Under the pieces are notes generated by a model, which searched no databases, was not told the origin of the DNA, and was given only the letters and a program-made list of their open reading frames with translations. Of a DNA stretch of 21,780 bases, positions 7,678 through 15,047 are shown in pieces (position 1 is the stretch's first letter; the number at the start of each line of letters is the position of its first letter). This DNA is from CAYNTC01 sp964432925 (GTDB lineage: Bacteria; Planctomycetota; Phycisphaerae; Sedimentisphaerales; Anaerobacaceae), in assembly GCA_964432925.1 (NCBI GenBank), contig CAYSPM010000030.1, forward strand, positions 1 to 21,780, read 5' to 3'. The position numbers were made by a program, and so were the translations under genes.

Positions 7678-8031
7678 TTAGAATTTGAACTGGTCTTTGA
7701 AGACGGTTTTAAAATCGTAAAGATCGTTGAAATCGTTGATCGAATCATTCGGCTGGGTGCTCATCCATTCGTTGTCTATCATAAGATAGACGATTTCGCC
7801 GAAGTCGCGAGTTGTTTTGACACCCCAGGTTTTGAGCACCAGCATTGCGAGTCTTCCATATTTTTCTATAGCGAGCCTTCTTAGACCCTCGCACAGAGTT
7901 TGGCCACTGACATGGCGTGGCTCAGCCGTGATCTCCTTCAGAGTGTAGCCGAGTCCTTCGTAGATGAACTTAAGAGCACCGGCACTATAACGGCCATCTT
8001 CTCCGGCTATTTGTTCGAGGCCTTTTTTCAT
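7678..8031 (-). CDS. Small conserved protein of the Planctomycetes/Verrucomicrobia-restricted (Minf_1886-like, TIGR04138) family
   Basis: A 117-residue protein with the family pattern: G-R-Y-x-x-x-A-L-K-F-I-Y-E-G-L near the start, H-V-S-G-Q-T-L-C-E-G-L-R at about 40-51, then YGRLAMLVLKTWGVKTTRDF and GEIVYLMIDN, ending in an acidic/aromatic tail DFNDLYDFKTVF. The family is described as restricted mainly to Planctomycetes and Verrucomicrobia and has no assigned function. There is no signal peptide or membrane segment. The ATG at 8031-8029 overlaps the TGA of the glycoside hydrolase gene (ATGA), so it is translated in coupling with that gene, at the downstream end of the metG operon. The family assignment is from memory of its motif pattern. 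Confidence 0.75.
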   Translation of the reverse strand: MKKGLEQIAGEDGRYSAGALKFIYEGLGYTLKEITAEPRHVSGQTLCEGLRRLAIEKYGRLAMLVLKTWGVKTTRDFGEIVYLMIDNEWMSTQPNDSINDFNDLYDFKTVFKDQFKF

Positions 8032-9530
8032 CTGATAATCCGTTGTGCGCCTTGTTGCTTTTCTGAGCCGAGCTGGTCTTTCTCGATCCTCACTACTATT
8101 GAGCGGCTGAAATCAGGAAGCGCGACTGTAGTCGCAGTAGTCTGCACATCCGTCCATTTATCTGTCCAGGGGTCATAGATACGGATTTTGGCATTATCGA
8201 ATCCGGCACTGATTTTGGAAAGATCAACAGAGACTCCGTGCACTATTTGAGGCTTGACGACCTGTTTGAGTTCGCTTTGCCAGGTGTTGCTGCTGTCACG
8301 ACACCAGACAAGAATCGTATTTTTACCTTTTAGAGCATATACGCGCATGCGCGAATGTTTGATTTGGACAGGCTCAAAATTTTCATCTGGCAGATCAATG
8401 TCCTCAACGACCTCGGCGAAACGTGCGTAATGGTACCATAAATTGTTCTTGTCTACGTACGTATCCCAATGCCAGATTTGTCCGGGTCCGGCTGCACCAG
8501 CGAAAAACGGAGCAAACAATACATCATGGAGGATCATTCCATCTTTATCTTTTTCGTAGAGTTCGAAAGGACCAGAATGACCCGGCTCAACGGCACCACC
8601 TTCTGCTAAGATTATGGGCTTGCGTAAGCGAAACGCTCGAAGCTCTGAGACAGCATCGGCTGCGAGAACGTCAACGGGGCCGTGACAGACTTTAAGGGCT
8701 GCTCCCAGGTCAAGGTAGCGGTGTACCTGGGCTACGTCGTTGTCGGTCATACGATAGATTGTGCGGTACGTACTGAGGACTTCTGCAATATCGAAGCTGC
8801 TGAGACTTTGCATAGCGAGATTGTTTGGGAAGCGACTGTGCAATTCACCGAGCATTAGTTCGGTCCACTCGGTCCAGCCTCGGCCTGCAATTGTGTTAAT
8901 TTCGTTCCAGAGTTCCCAGCCGAAAATAGCTGGCTTATAGCTATAGCGACTGGCGTACCAATCCAACTTGCTTTTGAACTGCTGTTGGCTTCGGCGACCA
9001 TTGAAAAAATCAGTAACATTTCTTGCTGGCCCACCTTGTGAGGTATGGTGAATGTGCTTACCAAATACCCCATTATCCTCGAAATTACGGAAGTGTTCGA
9101 GTGTCAGTTTGACCCTGATACCGTGGTTTTCAGCCATGGAGAGCAAACGGTCAATTCGCCGAGCTTTTTGGGGATCGTATTGGCCGCTTTTTGAGTGTTC
9201 GACATCCCAAAACTCGTGGCTGAGCCAAATGCGGATAAAGTTGCCTTGATTTTCTGAGAGCTTTATGAGCCATTGCTGCATTTGTGCTAGGCCTTGTTCT
9301 TCGTCGGCGTCGGAGCTTGGATGGATCATGTTTAGGCCGATAGGGATGTACCAGCTACCATCGGATAGTTCGAAATAGCGCGGGTCGCGTGGGCTGACGC
9401 GAACAAAGGCATTTGCCTGATTGGCCAGCGCGGCATTAATAGGCGCCGCTATAAAGGCGGCAGCAGTAACGAGCAGATAAAGCTGGAGCCTATGCAACGT
9501 TAAGGCTACTGTCAGACGTTCTCTGTTCAT
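8028..9530 (-). CDS. Secreted clan GH-A-like glycoside hydrolase
   Basis: Starting at ATG 9530 the protein has 500 residues. The frame is open further upstream to 9605 but that part lies inside metG. Residues 1 to about 36 are a signal peptide with core LYLLVTAAAFIAAPINAALA. The mature part begins YFELSDGSWYIPIGLNMI, typical of cellulase/mannanase-like (beta/alpha)8 proteins. FIRIWLSHEFW, VKLTLEHF and FGWELWNEINTIAG follow, the last carrying the expected acid/base glutamate (W-N-E, residue 210). RKPIILAEGG carries the likely nucleophile (residue 310). IWHWDTYVDKNNLWYHYARF and a C-terminal beta domain complete it. The general scheme, retaining hydrolysis of a plant or algal polysaccharide outside the cytoplasm, is known for the clan; the exact family and substrate are not visible. 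It starts 10 bases after metG without a clear ribosome-binding site. Confidence 0.75.
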   Translation of the reverse strand: MNRERLTVALTLHRLQLYLLVTAAAFIAAPINAALANQANAFVRVSPRDPRYFELSDGSWYIPIGLNMIHPSSDADEEQGLAQMQQWLIKLSENQGNFIRIWLSHEFWDVEHSKSGQYDPQKARRIDRLLSMAENHGIRVKLTLEHFRNFEDNGVFGKHIHHTSQGGPARNVTDFFNGRRSQQQFKSKLDWYASRYSYKPAIFGWELWNEINTIAGRGWTEWTELMLGELHSRFPNNLAMQSLSSFDIAEVLSTYRTIYRMTDNDVAQVHRYLDLGAALKVCHGPVDVLAADAVSELRAFRLRKPIILAEGGAVEPGHSGPFELYEKDKDGMILHDVLFAPFFAGAAGPGQIWHWDTYVDKNNLWYHYARFAEVVEDIDLPDENFEPVQIKHSRMRVYALKGKNTILVWCRDSSNTWQSELKQVVKPQIVHGVSVDLSKISAGFDNAKIRIYDPWTDKWTDVQTTATTVALPDFSRSIVVRIEKDQLGSEKQQGAQRIIR

Positions 9531-9540
9531 ACACAATACA

Positions 9541-11595
9541 TTAAAGTACTTTTTGTCCTGGTTTTGCCCCGGGATCAGCCGTGAGCATAAAGATATCTTT
9601 ACCACCGGTACCGGCAGCCATGATCATACCTTCGGACAGACCAAATCTCATTTTTCTTGGCTTTAGATTGGCGAAATAAACAACGGTTTTGCCCATCAAG
9701 TCTTCCGGATTATATGCTGTGGCTATAGCGGCAAGAACGGTTTTTCCTGGGACGCCAACATCCAAATCGAGACGCAACAGTTTATCAGCCCCTTCCACTC
9801 GCTCTGCTTTTGCTACTTTAGCAATTCGAAGGTCTATCTTTCCAAAATCTTCGATAGTGCATTCGGGTTTGAACGGGTCGAACGTTTCTGGTTGTTGTGA
9901 TGGTGTTGGTTGCTGAGGGCTTTGAGTGTCTTTACTTTCCTGAATCATTGTATCCACCTGCCTTTTGTCAATCCTTTCGAAGAGTCTTTCAAATTCATTT
10001 ATTTTGTGATTTTCCAGCAATATATCGACGTCAGCGAACTGGAGTGCACCGACGTTAAGAAACTTTTGAATTTTTTCAACGTATTTTGGAAGAATAGGCT
10101 TCAGGTAAATCGTCAGAATTCTCACAGCGTTTATAACAGCGGTTAGAGTGGACCGGGTACTCTCAGGATCGCTTTTCACGGTGACCCACGGCTGATTCTG
10201 TTCAACGTAACGGTTTGCCTCATCTGCCAGAGCGCTGATTGTTCGAACAACAGCCGCATATTTAAGATTCTCATAATCTGCTACGATCTGTTCTTTAGCA
10301 GTTCTTAGTTTATCAATCAGTTCCTTACCCTGCTCGTCTAACCGCCCGAGCCGACCATCCAGATTTTTGGAGAGCATTGGTCCTGAGCGGGAAGCGAGAT
10401 TTGCATATTTGCCGACCAGGTTGGAGTTAATTTTGTTTGTGAAATCATCCAGGCGCAGGTCTATGTCCTCGATGCCGTCGGTAAGTTTGCTCGCGTAGTA
10501 GTACCTCAAGTACTCTGGATCGAGGTGTTTTAGGTAGGTGCTGGCTTTAATAAAAGTCCCACGGGACTTGCTCATCTTCTCACCGTCTACGGTTAGAAAG
10601 CCATGGACAAAAAGTTTGTCAGCGGTTTTGAAGCCGGACCCGATAAGCATTGCGGGCCAAAACAAGGCGTGGAAATACATAATGTCCTTGCCGATGAAGT
10701 GATAGAGCTCGTATCCGTTTCCTTGCTGTTGGGATGATTGTTTTGCTGGGCCGTCAAGTCCTGGCCAGAGCAGGTTAAAGTCCAGGCCATTTCTGTCGCA
10801 GTAGTTTTTTGCCGAGGCCATGTATCCTATGGGGGCGTCGAGCCAAACGTAAAAAAACTTGTTTTCTTCACCGGGGATTTTGAATCCGAAATATGGACCG
10901 TCGCGGGATATGTCCCAGTCTTTAAGGCCGATTTTAAACCACTCATCGAGTTTGTTTGCAACCGATTTTTGTACGTGGCCTGCGGTTATAATATCTTTGA
11001 GCTGTTGCTCATAATCGGCAAGCTTGAAGAAGTAGTGCTCGGACTTTTGCACAACGGGTGTACCGTGGCAGGTCGCGCAATAAGGATTTATCAAATCGGT
11101 AGAGCGGTAGGTAGCACTACATATCTCACAGGAGTCACCATACTGGTTCTCGGCTTTACAGCGTGGGCAAGTGCCGCGTACATATCTGTCGGGCAGAGAC
11201 ATTTTACAATTCTGGCAATAGCTCTGCTCGACCTGCCGTTTTGTAATAGCCCCAGCCTTATTGAGCCGGCTAAAGATCAGTTCACTAAATTGTCTGTTTT
11301 CCGGAGAATGGGTAGTGTAATAGTTGTCGAATTCGATGTGGAAGCGGTCGAAGTCTGCGACATGGGCTTTGTACATTTGCTCGATTAGCTGCTCAGCAGG
11401 TATACCAGCAGCGCGCGCACTTATCATAATCGGCGTGCCGTGTGTGTCATCGGCACAAAAGTAAAAGCATTGATTGCCGCACATCTTTTGAAAGCGTACC
11501 CAGATATCGGTCTGTAAGTACTCCACTAAATGACCTATATGTATTGGCCCATTGGCGTAAGGTAAAGCAGACGTCACAACTATCTTGCGGGACAT
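9541..11595 (-). CDS. metG: Methionine--tRNA ligase with C-terminal tRNA-binding domain
   Basis: The protein has 684 residues from ATG 11595 and charges tRNA-Met with methionine in the cytosol. The Rossmann catalytic core begins VVTSALPYANGPIHIGH, with the HIGH motif at 19-22; the KMSKS motif is at 340-344 (GEKMSKSRGTF). The connective peptide carries four C-x-x-C pairs (127/130, 143/146, 156/159, 173/176), enough for two zinc knuckles. ELYHFIGKDIMYFHALFWP is intact. The anticodon-binding helical domain follows, and residues about 578-684 are an EMAP/Trbp111-type OB fold (FGKIDLRIAKV, NLKPRKMRFGLSEGMIM). The frame stays open to 11691, but the GGAAG site at 11600-11604 and the conserved N-terminus fix the start at 11595, 13 bases after the ricT-like stop. 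Residues 278-294 are a small polar insertion. Confidence 0.96.
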   Translation of the reverse strand: MSRKIVVTSALPYANGPIHIGHLVEYLQTDIWVRFQKMCGNQCFYFCADDTHGTPIMISARAAGIPAEQLIEQMYKAHVADFDRFHIEFDNYYTTHSPENRQFSELIFSRLNKAGAITKRQVEQSYCQNCKMSLPDRYVRGTCPRCKAENQYGDSCEICSATYRSTDLINPYCATCHGTPVVQKSEHYFFKLADYEQQLKDIITAGHVQKSVANKLDEWFKIGLKDWDISRDGPYFGFKIPGEENKFFYVWLDAPIGYMASAKNYCDRNGLDFNLLWPGLDGPAKQSSQQQGNGYELYHFIGKDIMYFHALFWPAMLIGSGFKTADKLFVHGFLTVDGEKMSKSRGTFIKASTYLKHLDPEYLRYYYASKLTDGIEDIDLRLDDFTNKINSNLVGKYANLASRSGPMLSKNLDGRLGRLDEQGKELIDKLRTAKEQIVADYENLKYAAVVRTISALADEANRYVEQNQPWVTVKSDPESTRSTLTAVINAVRILTIYLKPILPKYVEKIQKFLNVGALQFADVDILLENHKINEFERLFERIDKRQVDTMIQESKDTQSPQQPTPSQQPETFDPFKPECTIEDFGKIDLRIAKVAKAERVEGADKLLRLDLDVGVPGKTVLAAIATAYNPEDLMGKTVVYFANLKPRKMRFGLSEGMIMAAGTGGKDIFMLTADPGAKPGQKVL

Positions 11596-11599
11596 AATT

Positions 11600-11604
11600 C
11601 TTCC
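11600..11604 (-). promoter_or_regulatory. Shine-Dalgarno site fixing the metG start
   Basis: GGAAG on the minus strand lies 4 bases before ATG 11595. It favours this start over upstream in-frame starts that would overlap the ricT-like gene. Confidence 0.65.
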
Positions 11605-11608
11605 AAAA

Positions 11609-12583
11609 TTACTGTTGATTCTTGTCTTCGTTAGTTTGCTTCTCTTTTTTGGGCGGCTGATTTTGTCTTTTCTTAGCGGCAGTTGTGGCAATTACCTCAA
11701 TCTCGTCAACGCTCAGTGCGATCTTCTCACCGCTTTCATATTCGACGACGACAAGCTGAGTTAGTATTTGCGTGTCCACAACTTTGCCCTGGCCGTGTTT
11801 GGTTGTAACCCGCGCATTCTTTCTGGGAAGCTGTTTTTTCAGTTGCGTATAGGTCTGGTCTTCGTACCGCAGGCAACATTTAAGTCTGCCGCAGTAACCG
11901 GATATCTTAGAAGGATCCAGAGTGGCTTTTTGCATTTTAGCCATTCGCATGTTGACCGGCTTTAGGATTTTGAGAAACCTCTTACAGCAGCACTCTTGTC
12001 CGCAGCTTTCGATATCGCCGAGGAGCTTGGCTTCGTCACGTGAGCCTATTTGGCGCATTTCAATTCGCGTCTGGTATTCCTGTGCGAGTCTCTTTACTAG
12101 GTCGCGGAAATCGACTCGCCCGTCGGACATGAAGTAGAAAACGATGCGCTCACCGCCGAAGATGTGCTCGGCATCGACTATTTTCATGGGCAAGTTCATC
12201 TCTTTGACGAACTGCTTGCAGCATTCTATCTCGTCTTTGGCAATCTTTCGGAGGTGTCGCTCCTCAGTAACGTCCGCAGCGCTGGCATAACGGATAAACT
12301 TGCCGGCTTGCTCAAAGGAGGATTCAGTGTCCTCAGCGTTGAAATACTGTTCTATTTGCTCGTCAGTGAGCTTGAGTCGACCGTCTTTGTAGGATGCAAG
12401 CTGACCCACGAGAGAGCCCAGCTCAAGGCCCTTTTCGGTTTTGACCACGACACGAGTGGGGAGTTTGGGGATGTTAGTTTCGTTGTGCTCGAAGAAACCA
12501 AGCGTGTTCATCCGCCCATATCGAACGAGCATGTACTTTTTACCTTTTACCCGTAGGGGCTTTGTTGTTGAGACTTCAGCCAT
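11609..12583 (-). CDS. ricT: PSP1 domain protein, RicT/YaaT-like
   Basis: A 324-residue protein. The core contains GGERIVFYFMSDGRVDFRDL, then TRIEMRQIGSRDEAKLLGD and the cysteine clusters SCGQECCCKRFL and ISGYCGRLKCCLRYE, which are diagnostic of PSP1 proteins. In Bacillus, RicT (YaaT) works with RicA and RicF in an iron-sulfur-containing complex that assists RNase Y in RNA maturation; partner genes are not in this window. Residues about 255-295 form a small SH3-like barrel, and the last 30 residues are a Lys/Gln-rich tail (KKRQNQPPKKEKQTNEDKNQ), probably disordered. The position between holB and metG matches the Bacillus order, which strengthens the assignment. No clear ribosome-binding site precedes ATG 12583. 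Confidence 0.88.
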   Translation of the reverse strand: MAEVSTTKPLRVKGKKYMLVRYGRMNTLGFFEHNETNIPKLPTRVVVKTEKGLELGSLVGQLASYKDGRLKLTDEQIEQYFNAEDTESSFEQAGKFIRYASAADVTEERHLRKIAKDEIECCKQFVKEMNLPMKIVDAEHIFGGERIVFYFMSDGRVDFRDLVKRLAQEYQTRIEMRQIGSRDEAKLLGDIESCGQECCCKRFLKILKPVNMRMAKMQKATLDPSKISGYCGRLKCCLRYEDQTYTQLKKQLPRKNARVTTKHGQGKVVDTQILTQLVVVEYESGEKIALSVDEIEVIATTAAKKRQNQPPKKEKQTNEDKNQQ

Positions 12584-12665
12584 TTCAGTAATAAAAATAA
12601 CGTGCTGTCATTTTGCCGTCTGCTTCAAGATTAGGACCAGCCAAGAATAAAGCGTGGTCAAACAA

Positions 12666-13793
12666 CTACGAACCAAGGATTATATCAGAAGTTACGAGGC
12701 ATAACAAGAGATGTTCGAAAATGAGTTTTTCATTGACCCCGGATTCAACCCAGCGAAAAGCCTCATAGCAATCAGCAATTTTCGTCGCTGCCTGATCCGG
12801 GTTGAAGCGTGCAGCCAATTTTGTAATGTGCTGTTTCTGGTCGAAATTGAAAGAGGGCTTGGCAGGTGCAACATTCAGTGTCATCACATCATACAAAGCT
12901 GATATGATTATCTGGATAAGAGTCTTTTGTGACCTACGGTTAATGTCGCTTTTGCTGGCGGTTTTTTCGATTCCTGTCCAGACCTCAGCGATTTTCCTGC
13001 TTTCATTAAGAAATCGCTGCGCGAATTCCACAGCGTCTGCAAGTTTATAGGTTGCCAGAGAGCTTACAAGTTGTTTTTTAATTTCATACAATTGGACACC
13101 AGCCAGCTCAAGCCTTGCATATTGTATAGCTGAGCCTAAACTGCCTTGAGCAAGACGGGCGAAGTACCGCGCCTTTTCTTGTTCAAGATCCATCGACCTT
13201 AATTTCTCAAGTATCTTTGATTCGTCTATCGGGCCGAACCTGAGTGTCTGGCATCTCGATTTAGTGGTGGGCAAGAGTTTATCTGTCCTTGTGCACAGCA
13301 GTATTATGCAGCAGTATCCGGGTGGCTCTTCAAGAACCTTTAATAGCGCATTCTGTGACGCGATGTTCAGCTTCTCAGCTTCGCTTACTACGAAGACCTT
13401 TCTTTTTGATAAAGAAGGCCTTACGTGCACTTTATCTATTAGAAATTCGCGGATGACATCGATTGGCAGCTCGACAGGTGTAGACCTGCCTTTGCCCGCG
13501 CTCGTAAATTCGAGCAGTTCCTTGTAAATGTAATTAAAGTCCGGATGCGAGCCCACTTCGATAGCTCGGCAGGATTCGCACGAACCGCAACTATCGGCGA
13601 AGCTAATAGAGTTATTATTTTCAACAATCGGCTGTTCACACAGCAGTAACTTGGCCCATTCGACAGCGGTCTTGAACCTGCCGACGCCATCCGGACCCGC
13701 GAATATGTATGCGTGGGGCCATTTGCCTGTAGCGAAGGCCCGCTGCAAAGCGGTGATTGTTTTATCCTGGCAAAAAATTTCTTTCAACGACAT
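12666..13793 (-). CDS. holB: DNA polymerase III subunit delta' (clamp loader)
   Basis: A 375-residue AAA+ protein. HAYIFAGPDGVGRFKTAVEW gives a degenerate Walker A loop (GVGRFKT instead of GxxGxGKT), as expected for delta', which is a structural rather than an ATP-hydrolysing subunit. C52 and the C-G-S-C-E-S-C cluster (69, 72, 75) form the zinc module typical of clamp-loader subunits, followed by GSHPDF. KVFVVSEAEKLNIASQNALL and LKVLEEPP give the Walker B region, and TTKSRCQTLRF holds the SRC motif that supplies the arginine finger to a neighbouring subunit. It loads the beta clamp together with delta and gamma/tau. It begins 3 bases after the tmk stop and is certainly co-transcribed with it. 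Confidence 0.92.
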   Translation of the reverse strand: MSLKEIFCQDKTITALQRAFATGKWPHAYIFAGPDGVGRFKTAVEWAKLLLCEQPIVENNNSISFADSCGSCESCRAIEVGSHPDFNYIYKELLEFTSAGKGRSTPVELPIDVIREFLIDKVHVRPSLSKRKVFVVSEAEKLNIASQNALLKVLEEPPGYCCIILLCTRTDKLLPTTKSRCQTLRFGPIDESKILEKLRSMDLEQEKARYFARLAQGSLGSAIQYARLELAGVQLYEIKKQLVSSLATYKLADAVEFAQRFLNESRKIAEVWTGIEKTASKSDINRRSQKTLIQIIISALYDVMTLNVAPAKPSFNFDQKQHITKLAARFNPDQAATKIADCYEAFRWVESGVNEKLIFEHLLLCLVTSDIILGS

Positions 13794-13796
13794 CTG

Positions 13797-14489
13797 CTAA
13801 AAATCGGTTTCTAGGATAACCCGTTTTATCCTTTCGTGAATTGTCTCAATGTCGGCTCCACCACCATCAACTACTTTCACTATTCCAGGATAGTATTTTC
13901 CTAACCGGAGGAACCATGTTCTAACTTTTCGATGATACTCTAAAGTTCTGGAATCAAATCGATCAGGGGTCGCATTTTCGAAGAGGTAATTCTGGTTGGA
14001 ATCTTTGTGGTTCATTTTGCTTCTTTGGTTTCGCTTCTGCCCAGTCCGTTCGCGTCCTTCCTCTGCCGGTACGTCGATTATAATTGTCAGGTGAGGCCAG
14101 GTGTCTTCTACTGCGAATTTGCCCAACTCAATTATCTTCTCTACAGGATACCCACTACTGCCTTGGTAAGCACACGTAGCTGAAATAAATCTGTCACACA
14201 AAACCGTTTTACTTGCCTGTAAGGCAGGTTTAATTACCTCCGCGATAAGTTGAGCTCTCGAAGCCATAAATAACATTGCTTCGGTGTGAACATCCATACT
14301 TCCTTTAGCACCATACTTTAGAAGCTGGCGAATCTGATCACCAATTTTAGTACCTCCTGGGTCGTGCGTCTTTACAACCTCGATGCCATTTCTCCTTAGC
14401 CACTGCGCAAGTATGGCGCATTGCGTAGTCTTTCCACATCCATCCGGCCCATCAAGAACGATAAATTTACCGTGTAATTTCTCTTTCAC
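13797..14489 (-). CDS. tmk: Thymidylate kinase
   Basis: The protein has 230 residues and phosphorylates dTMP to dTDP for DNA synthesis. The P-loop is FIVLDGPDGCGKTTQ (residues 13-22 core). HDPGGTKIGDQIR is the TMP-binding loop that in homologues reads E-P-G-G-T. LCDRFISATCAYQG holds the D-R motif (99-100), and the LID region follows IIIDVPAEE. The start is GTG at 14489, preceded by AAAGGTG at 14495-14501. The GTGA overlap with the stop of the upstream gene shows coupling. The protein is about 20 residues longer than usual: residues about 150-172 are a polar, lysine/asparagine-rich insertion in the LID, before PDRFDSRTLEYHRKVR. The insertion should still leave the catalytic core whole. Confidence 0.92.
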   Translation of the reverse strand: MKEKLHGKFIVLDGPDGCGKTTQCAILAQWLRRNGIEVVKTHDPGGTKIGDQIRQLLKYGAKGSMDVHTEAMLFMASRAQLIAEVIKPALQASKTVLCDRFISATCAYQGSSGYPVEKIIELGKFAVEDTWPHLTIIIDVPAEEGRERTGQKRNQRSKMNHKDSNQNYLFENATPDRFDSRTLEYHRKVRTWFLRLGKYYPGIVKVVDGGGADIETIHERIKRVILETDF

Positions 14490-14986
14490 TTATTCACCTT
14501 TGATAACCAGTTGATTAATAATCCTCCAATAATTCCACCCAGAAAGCTAACAATAACCCAAATCCAGTGATGTTTTATGTACTCTGCATACCATAAGTTG
14601 CTCCGTTTCCACCATGAACAATATTTTCTGCCTAAGTCATAACCTTCTATTGTCAGGGCAATTCCCATCATAGTACCAGAATGGTTTCTCCGTAATTTTA
14701 TGAGCCCTCTCTTCTCGAGTCTATTATTTGCTATTCTGATCTTATTTGCATTTACTGGATATTGCTTATTGTGGGTCTGAATATTCGGGGGTTCAGATAA
14801 AACAGGATAATGCCTTACTTTACGAGCAAATCGTTTAATCTGACAAGGCACCAAAATTGGAACCCACGTTAACCCCTCAAATATTTGAACCCATTCTTCC
14901 AACGCAAACCATACCTCCTCCCCTTCATTTTCAATGCTTATATAGTAGCCCAAAAGTAGATGTCTTTCATCTTTTGGCAGCCACAT
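14486..14986 (-). CDS. Unknown small protein: winged-helix-like segment plus C-terminal membrane anchor
   Basis: 166 residues that I do not recognise. Residues 1-50 are rich in aromatic and acidic residues (EEVWFALEEWVQIFEGLTW). Residues about 78-118 (VNANKIRIANNRLEKRGLIK and LRRN with a following short hairpin) look like the recognition helix and wing of a winged-helix domain. Residues 141-161 (WIWVIVSFLGGIIGGLLINW) are one transmembrane helix with a short basic tail. The predicted topology is N-in with a cytoplasmic DNA- or protein-binding domain held at the membrane. The gene is more AT-rich than its neighbours and sits between dnaE and tmk, sharing the GTGA junction with tmk, which suggests insertion into an older operon. 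AGGA lies 12 bases before ATG 14986. Confidence 0.65.
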   Translation of the reverse strand: MWLPKDERHLLLGYYISIENEGEEVWFALEEWVQIFEGLTWVPILVPCQIKRFARKVRHYPVLSEPPNIQTHNKQYPVNANKIRIANNRLEKRGLIKLRRNHSGTMMGIALTIEGYDLGRKYCSWWKRSNLWYAEYIKHHWIWVIVSFLGGIIGGLLINWLSKVNK

Positions 14987-15007
14987 AATTTTTATTTCCT
15001 AAAGCCA

Positions 15008-15032
15008 GATCCTTCGCTTCGCTCAGGATGAC
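15008..15032. repeat. Interspersed repeat core (ccttcgcttcgctcagg type)
   Basis: The sequence ccttcgcttcgctcagg (15011-15027) is flanked by AT...AT, so that ATCCT (15009-15013) pairs with AGGAT (15025-15029) around a loop with the direct repeat tcgct. I recognise this 'catcctgagcgaagcgaagg' motif, in reverse complement, as a widely scattered intergenic repeat in many bacterial draft genomes. It lies just past the end of dnaE. Confidence 0.5.
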
Positions 15033-15047
15033 ACCTACAGTGTCACC
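15027..15047 (-). terminator. Stem-loop over the dnaE stop codon
   Basis: On the minus strand ggtgacac and gtgtcatc can form an eight-pair stem (one G-T) around the five-base loop tgtag, and the dnaE TGA lies inside the 5' arm. No run of T follows, so it is a possible attenuator or mRNA-processing hairpin rather than a proven terminator. Confidence 0.35.

Noticed and set aside
10738..11388. 216-codon + strand open frame opposite metG
   Set aside because: It is antisense to the zinc-knuckle and catalytic parts of metG, which are strongly conserved; its translation has no domain pattern and no ribosome-binding site.
14000..14040. Heptamer repeat in tmk insertion
   Set aside because: Checked spacing of the CC pairs: intervals are irregular (18, 11, 4, 9), so period 7 is not supported.
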